A stretch of 64,000 nt of DNA from Archilochus colubris (Eukaryota; Chordata; Aves; Apodiformes; Trochilidae), in the NCBI GenBank assembly GCA_023079485.1, contig CM041084.1, forward strand, positions 15,218,609 to 15,282,608. Direction: 5' to 3'. This document shows positions 39,801 to 50,918 of this stretch, piece after piece. The stretch's first letter is position 1; each line of letters begins with the position of its first letter. Position numbers and translations under genes: made by a program. The notes beneath the pieces were generated by a model. That model worked only from the letters and a program-made list of their open reading frames with translations, was not told the origin of the DNA and ran no database searches.

Positions 39801-41190
39801 AATAAATATGGCTGTAACCATGCCTCAGTTTGTTGCTGCAGATCCTTTTGGCACAAAAGTAGGCCTGTTCTTATCTTTGTTTGTGCAGCTTTTCTCAAAA
39901 AAAAAAAAAAAAGGAGCTTCAGGCCTGCCTGTGGCCTTTGGGTGCAAAAGCAGGAGAAAGATTTCAAAATAAGAGGAATATTTCATACTTTGTTAAACCA
40001 ACCTACAGGAATAGATGGGCTCCCTAGTTCTTGAAATCCCTGAAGTGGAGGAGTGCGTGCTTCACCCTGTGAGAGCTGCTCCCCATTTCTGCTATGTCAG
40101 GCAAAATGTTGCTCTTTGCTGCTTGTGATAGGATCAGAAAAGGTCCCAGTGTGACTACTATTAGATAGAGCTCCATTTCCCAAAATCTGTTCCAATGAGG
40201 TTTGTGTGATTAAATTTATTGCTTATCAATTGCATATGGAAATAAAAGGTGAATGCTTAATAATTCTTTCCTTACACCCTGCACTCTCTTACCCTCCCTC
40301 ACATTTTTTCCCCTCTCTCTCCTCTTGTTTTTTTTCTCTTCAAAATACATCTTAAAACTATTTTTTGGCAACCATTCCTCAAGAATAAGTTGCCAAAAAG
40401 TCCTTCAAATGAAGTGAAATCACCAGCAGGCCCATGGCAATCCTCTTTCCTAGTAAAGTTGTCTATATCAGCTGCTTCAAGCTGTCTAATGAGATCCATG
40501 TCCCTGAGGCCTGGAATGCAGTGCAGTAACTGAGGCATCTATTTATAAGGTAGTTAAGAGATAATTGTGTTTATCTAATATTTAATAATTTTTATGAAGT
40601 TTTACAAATGAATCAGTCTCTTGGATGTTGTCCTAGTTTGAAGAATTTCTATTCAAAACCACAAAGCAGATCACAGGCAGTGTGAAATGAAGGAAAAATG
40701 GGACTGGGCAGATCCTCTGAAAATCACTTCGGTGTGTATTACACTAAAAAAACCCAGAGCTTTTAAGGCTGCAGGTTTCTAGGCCTGACCAGTGAGGGTA
40801 TTGCATCTCAAAATATTGTGAGGTTGTACCCTACCCTCTGCTCTGCCTTGATGGATGGGACTGCAGGTGGTAGCAATGTGTGGAGGGGTGGGTCCCAGAC
40901 CCCAGCCCAGCACAAAGGGGAGTCAGACCCCCACCCATCACCCTGGCTGCCTTGCTGTTGAGCAATGTTTCTTAATGAATGATCCATTATCTTGACATGG
41001 CTTTGGAGTGAATACTGCTGGCTGGGAGCCAACACACTTTCCTCCTTTATTGAAGGGTGTTATTTTATTTGTGAACAACCCTTTTCATTTCTTCTTTTAA
41101 TGACACCTTTTTAATGACAGCTTCTTGTTTCTAACTGAACTAACATGCAGTCCCAAGAGAGTTTTTAAGCCTGGGTCCCTAAATCTGCAT
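30840..41190. other. Non-coding stretch, no gene seen
   Basis: Mostly AT-rich with short unrecognised open frames on both strands; none exceeds about 130 codons. It holds a small AT hairpin (32442-32466), A runs at 39473-39484 and 39897-39912 and no CpG island. Overlapping short frames near 33.8-34.2 kb lie in a moderately GC-richer patch but match no known family. Confidence 0.5.
39897..39912. repeat. Poly-A run of 16
   Basis: Sixteen uninterrupted A residues on the + strand. No gene-derived sequence with a matching target-site duplication was noticed next to it, so a processed pseudogene tail is not supported. Confidence 0.85.
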
Positions 41191-41195
41191 TTAGT

Positions 41196-41248
41196 CATAG
41201 AATTGTAGAATCCTAGCATGCTTTGGATTGGAAGGGATCTTAAAGATC
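41196..41248 (-). mobile_element. Short CR1 3'-end remnant
   Basis: The + strand reads CATAGAATTGTAGAATCC and then a diverged TTTGGATTGGAAGGGATCTTAAAGATCA-type stretch, which is the antisense of the last 50 or so bases of a CR1 element. It directly abuts the 3' end of the next, longer CR1 copy in the same orientation. No matching body of this older copy was recognised beyond that copy, so it is either a severely truncated insertion or the rest has decayed or been lost. Confidence 0.7.
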
Positions 41249-41600
41249 ACAGAATCATAGAACCACCAGGGTTGGAAGGAACCCCTATGCCACCTAGTTC
41301 CAACACCCCTGCCACAGACAGAAACACCTCCACTAGGCCAGGTTTCTCAAAGCCCCATCCAACATGGCCTTGAACACTTTCAGGGAAGTGGTAGACACAA
41401 CTTCCTTAGGCAGCCTTTTCCAGAGTCTCACCACTCTCACAGTGAAGAATTTCTTCCTAATATCTAATATAAATCTACCCTCTTTCAGCTTGAAACATTT
41501 CCCCCTCATCCTATCACTACACACCCTTGCAAGAAGTCCCTTTCCAGTTTTCTTATAGCCCCTGCAGGTACTGGAAGGCTGCTGGAGTCACCTGGCAATA
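41249..41600 (-). mobile_element. CR1 LINE 3' fragment with ORF2 C-terminus
   Basis: This is the clearest repeat in the window. On the minus strand the open frame at 41333-41524 reads FKLKEGRFILDIRKKFFTV and further, ending in VFKAMLDGALRNLA, the C-terminal end of the CR1 ORF2 (endonuclease/reverse transcriptase) polyprotein. It is followed by the short 3' untranslated region and the AGAATCATAGAA-type terminal octamers at 41250. The copy is 5'-truncated at about 41600, as most CR1 copies are, and cannot move by itself because the catalytic domains are missing. Low divergence of the peptide suggests a younger insertion than the other two. Confidence 0.93.
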
Positions 41601-42248
41601 GTTATGTCTAGTGAGTTGTATTCACACATGCTTCTCAAGCAGGTCCAGGTACACGATAGCATCACTTCCCAGCTATGTTTTCCAGTGACTGCTTCGTGGG
41701 AGGTCAGCTGCAAAGCAGAGATATCCCATCAAAATAAAGGAGGACATAGAATTTTGTTTGTGTTTTCTGGGAGAAGAGAATTTGTTCATCTAATGTTTCT
41801 ACATGTAGTGGTCATTAACAGCAAACTGCAAACTCCTTGGTAAAAGTTAGATAAAGCAAATGGATTGGATTTGTGTTTACAGCAGATGATGAAGTAGTGT
41901 GTATTCACTCCAGAGAAAGATCCCATGAAATCTGCTTACACTGAGTTTAAGTTTATGCAAGATAATGCTTATACATTCTTCTCCAGGGTGGGGTGCTGGG
42001 ACTGTGTGACTGATGAAGACAGTGCCCTTTAACATCCTATGCTGACAGAATCCCATTCCCAGCAACTTGAGTAGACCACAAAAGGCAAATTAAACAAGCA
42101 TCTAAAACATGTTAAAATTTTAAAGAAAATTATCTTTTAATCCTTAAGCTGCAAAAGTTAAAGCTAAAGCAAGTGCAATGCAAAGATCATTACCCCAGAT
42201 ATCTTTTACACTAAACTAGTCTAGTGGAAAAAGCTTTATATAAATAAC

Positions 42249-42350
42249 TGCAAATATATATATGTTTGTTATATATGTATAAAAGAATTATTTTTATGCA
42301 TGTACATGAATGGATGTATATATACATGTACTGTTGTATGTACTGGCATG
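42249..42350. repeat. Alternating AT/TG-rich tract with inverted words
   Basis: Runs of ATATAT, TGTATATA and TACATG alternate over about 100 bases. The words GCATGTACATG and ATACATGTAC are near-inverted copies and could pair. It is most simply a decayed (TA)n/(TG)n microsatellite. Confidence 0.7.
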
Positions 42351-45300
42351 GCACTGGAATTTCTGTCCCGCATAAATAAAATCTATCTTTTTTGAACATT
42401 CCCCAAAAACCCATCCCCCAGACTGGAACATTCCCTAGAGGACAGCTTGTTACCAAGCTCCCTTAACAGTAACCACTATCTTTCTCCTCACTGACAGCAG
42501 GAGCCTAAAGGGATCTATAGTACACTGACAAGAAGCAATTTAATTACCTTAACTGTTGAAACTTGCAGATCAGTTAGCACAGGGCCCCAAGATAAGCTCC
42601 ATACAAGTTCTACCTGAGAGTTCCTTGATTCAAGAACTTTGCCCAGATGAGCCCAGGGTGCTTTGATCTGGAGCCAGGACCCTGCCTGCACAGCACAGCC
42701 CAAGAGCCCATCACTGAGGCACAGGTCTTGCCTCTGGAGTCCCTTAGAGTGCTGGACTGCTGCAGCCAGGTGATGACCAACAAAGCAGAGCATGAGACCT
42801 TTGCTTTTGCTTGATCTACTTCCATGTGTGAAATTCCTCCTGGAACATCTCCTGAATGGCTCCAGAAATGTGATTCTTCCATATCCCACCACCTATCATC
42901 TGATGTGTGGGGTCACTGTAATCCTACATTCATCATCAGGGGAACATTTTCAGGCATCCAGGTTTTGATTTGGACTTGGAGTATGCAGATGTTTCAAAAT
43001 GAATGTAAATGTAGTGCTGAGCATTTAAGAACACAGTTTTTGGGGTTTTGCTGTATTTTATATGCTTCTTTCCTCTTCTTGGAGCATTGTCAGGAAAGGA
43101 CCCATGCCAGAGCAGTTTGTTATAGCACAGGAAGAGCCATTTTTTCAAGAAATGCAACAAATTATCATCTGCAGTTAAAATAAAGGGTGGAGGTAGTTTC
43201 TTAGTCTCATTTAAAATTGTTTGGGGTATCTACCCCAAAGGACATTGATAAAATAAAAGTCTGTTAGAGGCTGCCAGTTCTGTAGTGATCCCATTCTGCT
43301 GCACATTATTGTCAGATATCTGATCAGGGCGTAATGATGTGTTGGAGGCAGAGTGGAGCTAAACTGCTCTAACTGCTCACCACAAGACCACTTCTGTTGC
43401 TTCTGGCAGCTGTTATGAGCTCTAATGGCAGCACCAAAGGATTTCTTCCAGAATTAATAAGAAGACAGAACCCACTATATACACTGACAACACAAGGTGG
43501 GAAGGGAGGCACCCATCCAGTGTGCAGATGTCTAAACTACATCCTTCACCCATGCCTGAACCCTGCTATGCTTCTGGGTGTACAAAAGGCAAACAGGAAA
43601 TGACACGGTCAGAAGGCCCAGAGGAGGTTTTTGTAGCTGCAGTGGTAGCCAGCTCTCCTCCTATCTCTTCAGTACCCCTGTGTCTGGAGAGGCAGGGTGG
43701 AAACGGAGCGCTGCACCCCTCAGCAGTGTGTTGGGGGGTACAGGGGCGGAAGGCAAAGGTGCAACTACCCTGGTCTGGCATCTTCATAAAGAATGTTGTT
43801 TCCAGCCTGCATGACTTGAGTCCCATTAGCTTTAACTGGTGTAAGTGTGTGTGATGTGCTCCTGCTGGGGATCTGTGCCAGCAGTGCCAATTAGTGCTGT
43901 CCCAGTGCAAGGGGTTGTGTAGGAAGGAGTGAGGTGCAGCCCCGCACTGCAAGGCAGCAGGGTTCTCTCTGCCCCATCTGCACTCTCCTGTTAGCCTGGG
44001 TTTGTGCCCTATCTACCACATGGATAAGGAGCCCACAGGTATGCTCTGCATGTGCTGCACTGATATGTATAGCAGGACAGAGAAAAGCTACACAGCAACA
44101 AGGAATATTTGACTCTGTGGAGCTCTCTTGGCTGAGGCTTTCCCTTTGCTGTCCTGGAGGTCCTGGGCAAGGCTACAGGGAGGGGATGTTCCTCCACAGC
44201 AGAGCCTGGGCTGTCCTCAGGGCACAGCTCTTCAAACATCTCATTCCTGTTCTACAGGAAATATGGGTATTTAAGAGTGAGTATTCTGAACATCAAAAAA
44301 AGCAGATATTTTCAAAATTACCTGTGGAAGGAGAAGTCAGAAGAAATCCAAATAGAAAAAGCAATTTATTTTTTTTTTAAATACAGTTTAAAAACAAATT
44401 AGATTTTACACTTCCTTAAATGTTGTTGTTGGAGTTTGGGTTTTTTTTTTATTATTTCAGAGGAACTCAGTAGTAGAGCATAATGTATGAATATAACAGT
44501 AAAAGGGTTATCTTGTCATCACCACAAAATCATAGGGAGAGGGGTCACTTACACTGTCCCACTTCCCATTTCAGGACTACAGTAATAACAAATCTGGGGC
44601 AGTTTCAACTGAGCATACATTAGGGCAGTATTTTCTAGCTCAGAGTGTTTCCAGTGAAAATTGTTTGGATCCAGCTTGGCTCACAGTTTTGATCTGGCAC
44701 ACTCTATCCCTAACCTCTCCAGTCTCCCGAGGCAACTCTCACTCACTGAGAGTGAATGCCATTTTTCCACTGCCCTGGAAAGGGGTGTAAATCCAAAGTG
44801 TTCAGGGATCAGGGTAGTGCATCCAGCCTTCCCACAGCACTATCCCCCAGCACTCCTTCAGGACAGGACCCTCACCTGCACCCTGTGCCTGCAGACCCAT
44901 AGTGCAGCTCCACTTCTCCTGCCTGAAGAGATGGGGAATGTGCTCCATGATATCCCAGGAACAGAGCACAGAAAAGGTGAAATGCAGTCATTCAACTCAA
45001 CACTGCAGCTCTGGTGCTGATCAAGCCTGCACTGAGGATAGGCAGGAGAGAGGAGACCACATTTCTGGGCAGACTGGGACTCCAACCTTCAGCAGATGAG
45101 AAGCTTTGCTCTGAAGTGGTTTGAGGAACAATTGTATTGTCTCTTTCAGGTACCTTTCAGGGCACTGCCATGTGCACTCCCACCCAGACCTTCTGGGGGT
45201 CAGCAAGAAGGTCTGAGCTTGTGGTGGCCCTTGTGCTGCAGGGGATGCAGCAGGCTCCCCATCACCAGGGGTCCTGAGCACCTGGACCAAGGTGGGGAAT

Positions 45301-48300
45301 TTGGCTAAGAGTGGCCCTGAAGCTCTGCCATTTGACACACAACCAGGATGTGTGCTTGGGGAACTGGGCCTGGGTCCAGGAGAGGGAGAGGGTTAGAGAT
45401 ACCTCATGTTTCTCTCTTTGAGGGAAGTGAACTAATGTGTGCACAACTCCACTGCACTCGCTTAACTAATTTATGAGAAAATCACACAGATTCAGCTCTG
45501 AAGGCATCCAGAGCACTGCTAGCCTTTATTCATGGTAATGTGAAGTTTCATTCCAACCTTTGATGCACTTCTCCACTCCCTCATTATTTAAAGTGTGGTT
45601 TTGCTCTAAAGACTGACTGTATAAAATTGGCATCTGCTTCCTTAGCAGATATATTCCATGTGTGAAATAAGAATACCAGTATAGTGACTTCAATGGCAAG
45701 GATTTTTTTCACATTCTTCTTTTTTTGTGTGTTGATTGTGTAGAGGCTGAATTGTACTGTGGTATCTTAGGCAGCAGCAGTACTGCCCTTCCCTTTTGAC
45801 CCTGTGCTTTTAGCCAAATGAAGGAATGGTGGCTTTTTTCTTGAAAAGAAAAAGTGGTGAAGAGGAAGGCATTTCTTTTGATGAACCTTTGTTCATGCAC
45901 TAGGGGTATGCTCTGGTCTCAAATCACAGGAACACTGGGACAATGGGGATAATCTATTTTCTCACCCCCCTACCCTAGTCAGATGCCCTTTCTTTCTTAC
46001 ATAGCTTTTAAAGTTGCACTGTTGGTGTGTTTTTGTTTTAAGGACTTCTTTTACATCTTCTCTCCTAGCTCCCCTTGCCTGCTTGGCCTCTTTCTCAAAC
46101 ACATAAGCCTTTGTAAAAGGAGAGGCAGTAAAAGCTCTCCCCCTTCTATGCCTCATGTGTACTTTCATCTGGGGCAGTGACACATACTTGTGTTTGATGT
46201 GGAGGTTCCTGTAGGTTTAATTATATGGTTTCTTGTGGAATGTAATCATTTCTTCAGCTATCAAGTGGTCGTCACTGTGGCTGGCCAAAGGCAGTATTAA
46301 ACTTCATTAATACCTGCTCAGTCAGATTCTGAGCTCATTCATCACTCTGCAATCCCACAGAAGACAAAGACAGTCCCCAGGACAGTGGTACAGCAGTACC
46401 CACCACCGCAGGGTAGCCCGGTCTGCAGGATGTTTGGAGCTGGAATGTGACAGAAAGAGGGGACCCTTAGCTTGGCTTTCAAATCTAAGGTGAATCTTTT
46501 TGCTTAAGAAATCACAAAGTTGTGGTCAGTTGAAAAAGAACTTTGAAAAAAAATCAGAATAAAGTTATTAAACAATTTAGAGATTTCCCCACATTTCTCT
46601 GGAGAAATATAGCCCAGGTTCCATGGAATCTGAGGAAGATGATTCTTTTCTTTGGAAAGGTTTATTACAGACAGGTAGGTTGGCGGTGAAAGATGGTGGG
46701 AAACTTTCATGGGTGCTGGCTACCAGTTATGCCTCTATACAGTGCTTGCCCAGCATTGAGGCGCCAGGGATTGCCCAGAGATACAGGCTGGTCACACAAA
46801 ATATCCACTTGGGCCTTATTTAGAACTAAACTAACAGAAAACACATGAAAAATACAAGGAATTTTGTCTGTGTAAGGACTTGAAGACCTGACAGCTACAC
46901 ATCTGGGTTCAGCTCTGTGCTTACTTCCTTCTCTATTCTAGAAGACCATCTCATGGGATTCTAGAACCTCCATGTAGGTCACCTGCTTCACATAAACCTG
47001 GTAGTAAAATAGATGCCTTTGCCCTGAGCTGCCCTGAATCTCCCCCCATAGCCATTAGCAGACCCGTTAAGTGGTGTGGGGCTTAGAGCAGATGGGGTTC
47101 TGACTAATACCATCTACACTAAGTCCTCCTCTCTTATAGTCCCTTCCACTTTATGACAGACTTTATTACTGCAGCTGTGCACTGGCTTCATGGTTTCAAT
47201 GATTTTTCCATAATACTCTCAATCCCTTCCCTGCTCATTGCTCTGGATGATTGGTTCCTTGGCCTCATATTAAATTATGCTACATTTTTCTGCAGCAAAC
47301 TGTATTATAATGTATTACAAGCTAGTATTTACCATCTGTTGGCCCAATCTCACTAACAAGCCAAAACCTTTTGAATAAAAGGCATTTTTCCTCAGAATTT
47401 GTACTGCCTCCAATACAGTATTCTCTATGGACCTGAAGCACATAATTATTTCATGGGGTACCCTGTAAATAGATCCAAGCAGATGTCAGGGCATCCTACA
47501 GAATATGTCTGTGGCAATGTATTTGTGGAATTTTGCCTTTTTAAAGCAGAAAAGAAAGATTTGGCCTTTTTAAGTCAGACAAGCAAGACAGGAAGCTATT
47601 GCAGTCTTGTTGCCCTCTTATAGTACTTAAAATCTCCTTTCGTAAGTGCACTTTGCTTTCTTCTAATCTGGTTTTTGATGTTGCTTCCAGTTTGATCAGT
47701 TTATAAACTAATTAGCCTCAGGCTTTCCTCCAGAGGGCCATTAGCTTCTGACTGCCTCAGAACCACTGGACCATTATGCTGACTGAATTTATTTAGGTTT
47801 CTAAAAGATGCCCAATATCACTGTCCCACAGTTTACTACATCTGAACCTCTAAGAAACATAAATGTTGCAAATCCAGGAGCCTGCTGGCTCTCCCCCCAC
47901 CTCCCTCTACAATGCCTGGGAGACCAAATGAACAGCCTCACAGGAAGGTTCCTCCCATGGGCAAGGGCAGCCTCTTTCACTGCTGGATTGCTCCACTGAA
48001 TCCTTTTCAGCCTTGTTGCTCTCATCAGTGTGAATTTGAAATGCAAATTGTTCTAAAAAGATGAACTTCCATCTCAGTCTTCGGCAGTGGTTGTGGGATG
48101 GGAGGAAGGGCTGTGATGGTGGTAAGAAATAACCCCAAGAGTTCAGGAAACAATTTGTCATCCCTGGGTGAAATGAGGTTGTTGAGAATTGGGGCTTCGG
48201 GATTAAATTAAGAAATGGTAAAGGTGGCCTGAGGCTACAAGGGTATTGAGAAGGTCAAAGTGGAGTAGGCACATCAGGCTTTATCATGAATTTACATGCA

Positions 48301-48869
48301 AAAACCCTACAGCAAGACACCTTAGTTTAAAAGAAGCTGAAGCAAGCAACCCAGAGAACATGGGTCTGCAGCCTGGTGCAGATTATTTCTTTGTATTAAC
48401 AAATGTGCATTTTCTCCCGTACATGGGAATGTGTAATTCTTGGGCCTTGCTTTGCAGCTCCTTTACCAAAGGGGTACCTCTCAATCATAGCAGTACATGT
48501 AGCTGAGCACAGAAACATCTTTGTGAGCCCCAGACATGGCTGCATTCTTGTCGCCCTGATTTCTTTGCTGCTCTGAACCCTCTGACTCTGCTCGCAGTAC
48601 AGATTTTTAAATTGCTTGAAGTGTTGTTAAAATGGGGCTTGTAAGAAAAGAAACAGGTTCAACAGACTGAGGAATACAGTGTCAGCAAAAGAAAACTATG
48701 TCTATCAGCAGCATAACTCTGTGTGTGAAATGATTTCTTGTAACTATGTCTGTACCATGAGACAAGGCACTTCCATGTATTTTTGATACATTTCAACTAT
48801 TCTAGGGCTTCTGGGTTCTAGTCTGGTTTCTGGCTGAAAAAAGATAAGTGTACGCATTGAAATGTGAAA

Positions 48870-48960
48870 GTATACCCTTGTACATAATAATAAACATTTC
48901 TCAAAGAGATTATTATATTATTATGTTACTGCATTGTAAGATATTCTTATAGAGTACGGT
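48870..48960. repeat. AT-rich (TAA/TTA)n-like patch
   Basis: ATAATAATAAA is followed about 20 bases later by ATTATTATATTATTATG, so the two halves are roughly inverted and could form a weak stem. It is a low-complexity tract without other signals. Confidence 0.6.
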
Positions 48961-50433
48961 ACCATTAAAAATATGTGAGTAAAAGTATGGGCATGCTTTG
49001 AATCATCCTGCACACCTCTGTTCAAGGGTAATGGCTTGATCTTCCTCCTTCAGCTATGTGGAACACAGACAAATAATAAACACAATTCTTCTGCTCACCT
49101 GAGTCCCAGTATTTGAGTACAAGTGATCTGAGGGATAAGGCAATTGAGAAGAGTGTGGGTAGAAAACTGGAGCATGATGTTGAGAGGATTTCTAAGGGCT
49201 TAAGTGATGCTTTGGGAAGTTTGCAAAGAGCCTGTGGTTTCTCATTAATCCCCTTAATCGTCTGCTGTTTGGGAAATTACAGGGAAACACTGGAAGCTGC
49301 AGTGACACCAAGTGCAATGGCCTCTACCGAGAATGTGCAATCAGCTTTACTGACAGCAGTAACGTGCTACAGAAAGCTTAGAAAATTGAATCCTAAGCCT
49401 GTCTCCTGTTGAGTGGAAGACATGAAGTTGTCTCAGTCCAATACCCAGGTTCTTTCAGATGTTTCACATGAGGGGAGTTTGATGTTTAATGTTCAGTTTG
49501 CTTATTTGCATGGCATCCTGCTTTAACAGAGCGACACAGCAATGTACTGAAATCACAACACAGACACACTATAGCAATTGCAAAATATGGCTGAATAGCA
49601 GTAAAAACATGATCCCATTACCAGCTGAAGGCAGCTGAAGCCTCTTGCTCTCTTTAGGGTTTATTTTGTTGTCTGGGTAATTTTCAGGCTTTATGTTGAG
49701 CTGAGCCACAAATATACTACCCCCACACTGGTCTGGCTGGTTCAGGAAGATAATGGTCCCTTTTGATTATTTTAGGAAAGGCCATTTACACAACCAGCTG
49801 ACTCACTGTTTATCTAAAACAAAGGCCACCCTCCAGTCCCTTTTGTGTTGAGATTAGTTCAGCTTCCTTTATGACAACTGTGGTCACTTCCTACATCTTT
49901 TCAGAGTTTCATGAGCACATCATCCTTGCCTATCTTCCTTGAACCTTCTTTCACTTGAAAGAGTTAACTGGTCAGCCAGAGAAGACCTCCAGGCCTCAAG
50001 CAGGCAGTGGTTCTACCCCTGAAGTGAGCAAATGAATTCTTACATAAAGCATTCCTGTTAGCAAAGGACACTATCCACACCTGTATATTTTAGAGGCAGG
50101 ATCCCACCATCTCCAACTAATTTTGAACTGCTATTTAACAAATCACATAGGCTAAACTTTTACTTCTGGTGACAATCACTGGCACCAGGGCATAACCCAG
50201 CCTGACCATGTGCCCCGGCCCCGGGTAGGAAGCTGCCCTGCCTGCCAAGCCACTGTGTTAAATTTGCAGCCTCTTCTTCTATAAACTCTGCTGTATGCTG
50301 CATAGCTTGAGTCCCTGCCATCAAAATAGTGTCTAGCATTTTTTTAATGGATGGTCATCTTTCTGGGTTTTGTAAGCCATTTTCCCTGTCTGGAGACCAT
50401 AAATGGGTAAGACTTATATATATTTATTTCCAG

Positions 50434-50918
50434 AGGCCTATTCTCTAACTCTTCAAGATTGTGCACACAACACAGGGAATCCAGAGCTCATTTATCCCAG
50501 AATGGGTGTGGAGCAGAGGAAAAGATCGAAGATGAAACAAGTGAGACCAATATTGAGAATACTTTTTACAGCATTCTTTTGAATGAATACACTTTTACAA
50601 TGTATTTTTCTCCAAACGATGTGTTCAGGCAGAGGCCCAATGTTGTAAAAAGACACATAATTGGCACTCAAACAGGTCTGAGTTATTTCCTGGTTGCTGT
50701 AATTTTACACCTGTCACTGACCATATATTTAGAAAGAGTGAAAAAAACAGAGCTGGGGTTGTTTCCCTGCTGCTTGCCTTCAGGCCATGCTGACAAGCTT
50801 GCAGAGTTTATAGCGTCCCTTTGTGACACTGGTGCCTGCAGAGAAGAGAGCAGGAACTCATCTAAGACACAGCCCCGCAGGGACCAGCAAATGCCCTCTG
50901 GTTGTGGATGCTGCAGGA
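50434..50918 (+). other. Unrecognised open stretch between splice-like signals
   Basis: One + strand frame stays open for about 160 codons, from an acceptor-like TTATTTCCAG (AG at 50432-50433) to a donor-like GGA|GTAAGT (GT at 50919-50920). The peptide has an acidic start (EEKIEDETSET), a central hydrophobic stretch (YFLVAVILHLSLTIYL) that could span a membrane, and a Cys-containing end (GCGCCR). I recognise no family. The size is large for an internal vertebrate exon, and an open run of this length is expected a few times by chance in 64 kb searched in six frames. Treat it as a weak exon candidate only. Confidence 0.15.

Larger units (their letters stand above)
41610..50430. other. Non-coding stretch, no recognised gene
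   Basis: Mixed composition. An AT/TG-rich alternating tract lies at 42249-42350, a somewhat GC-richer patch at about 43.4-45.4 kb, and an AT-rich patch at 48870-48960. The GC-richer patch has overlapping open frames of up to 148 codons on both strands, none recognisable. No CpG island accompanies them, so a gene start there is not supported. Confidence 0.5.

Noticed and set aside
41333..41524. Minus-strand 63-codon frame as a small host gene
   Set aside because: It is the C-terminal end of CR1 ORF2 within a truncated LINE, not a host gene.
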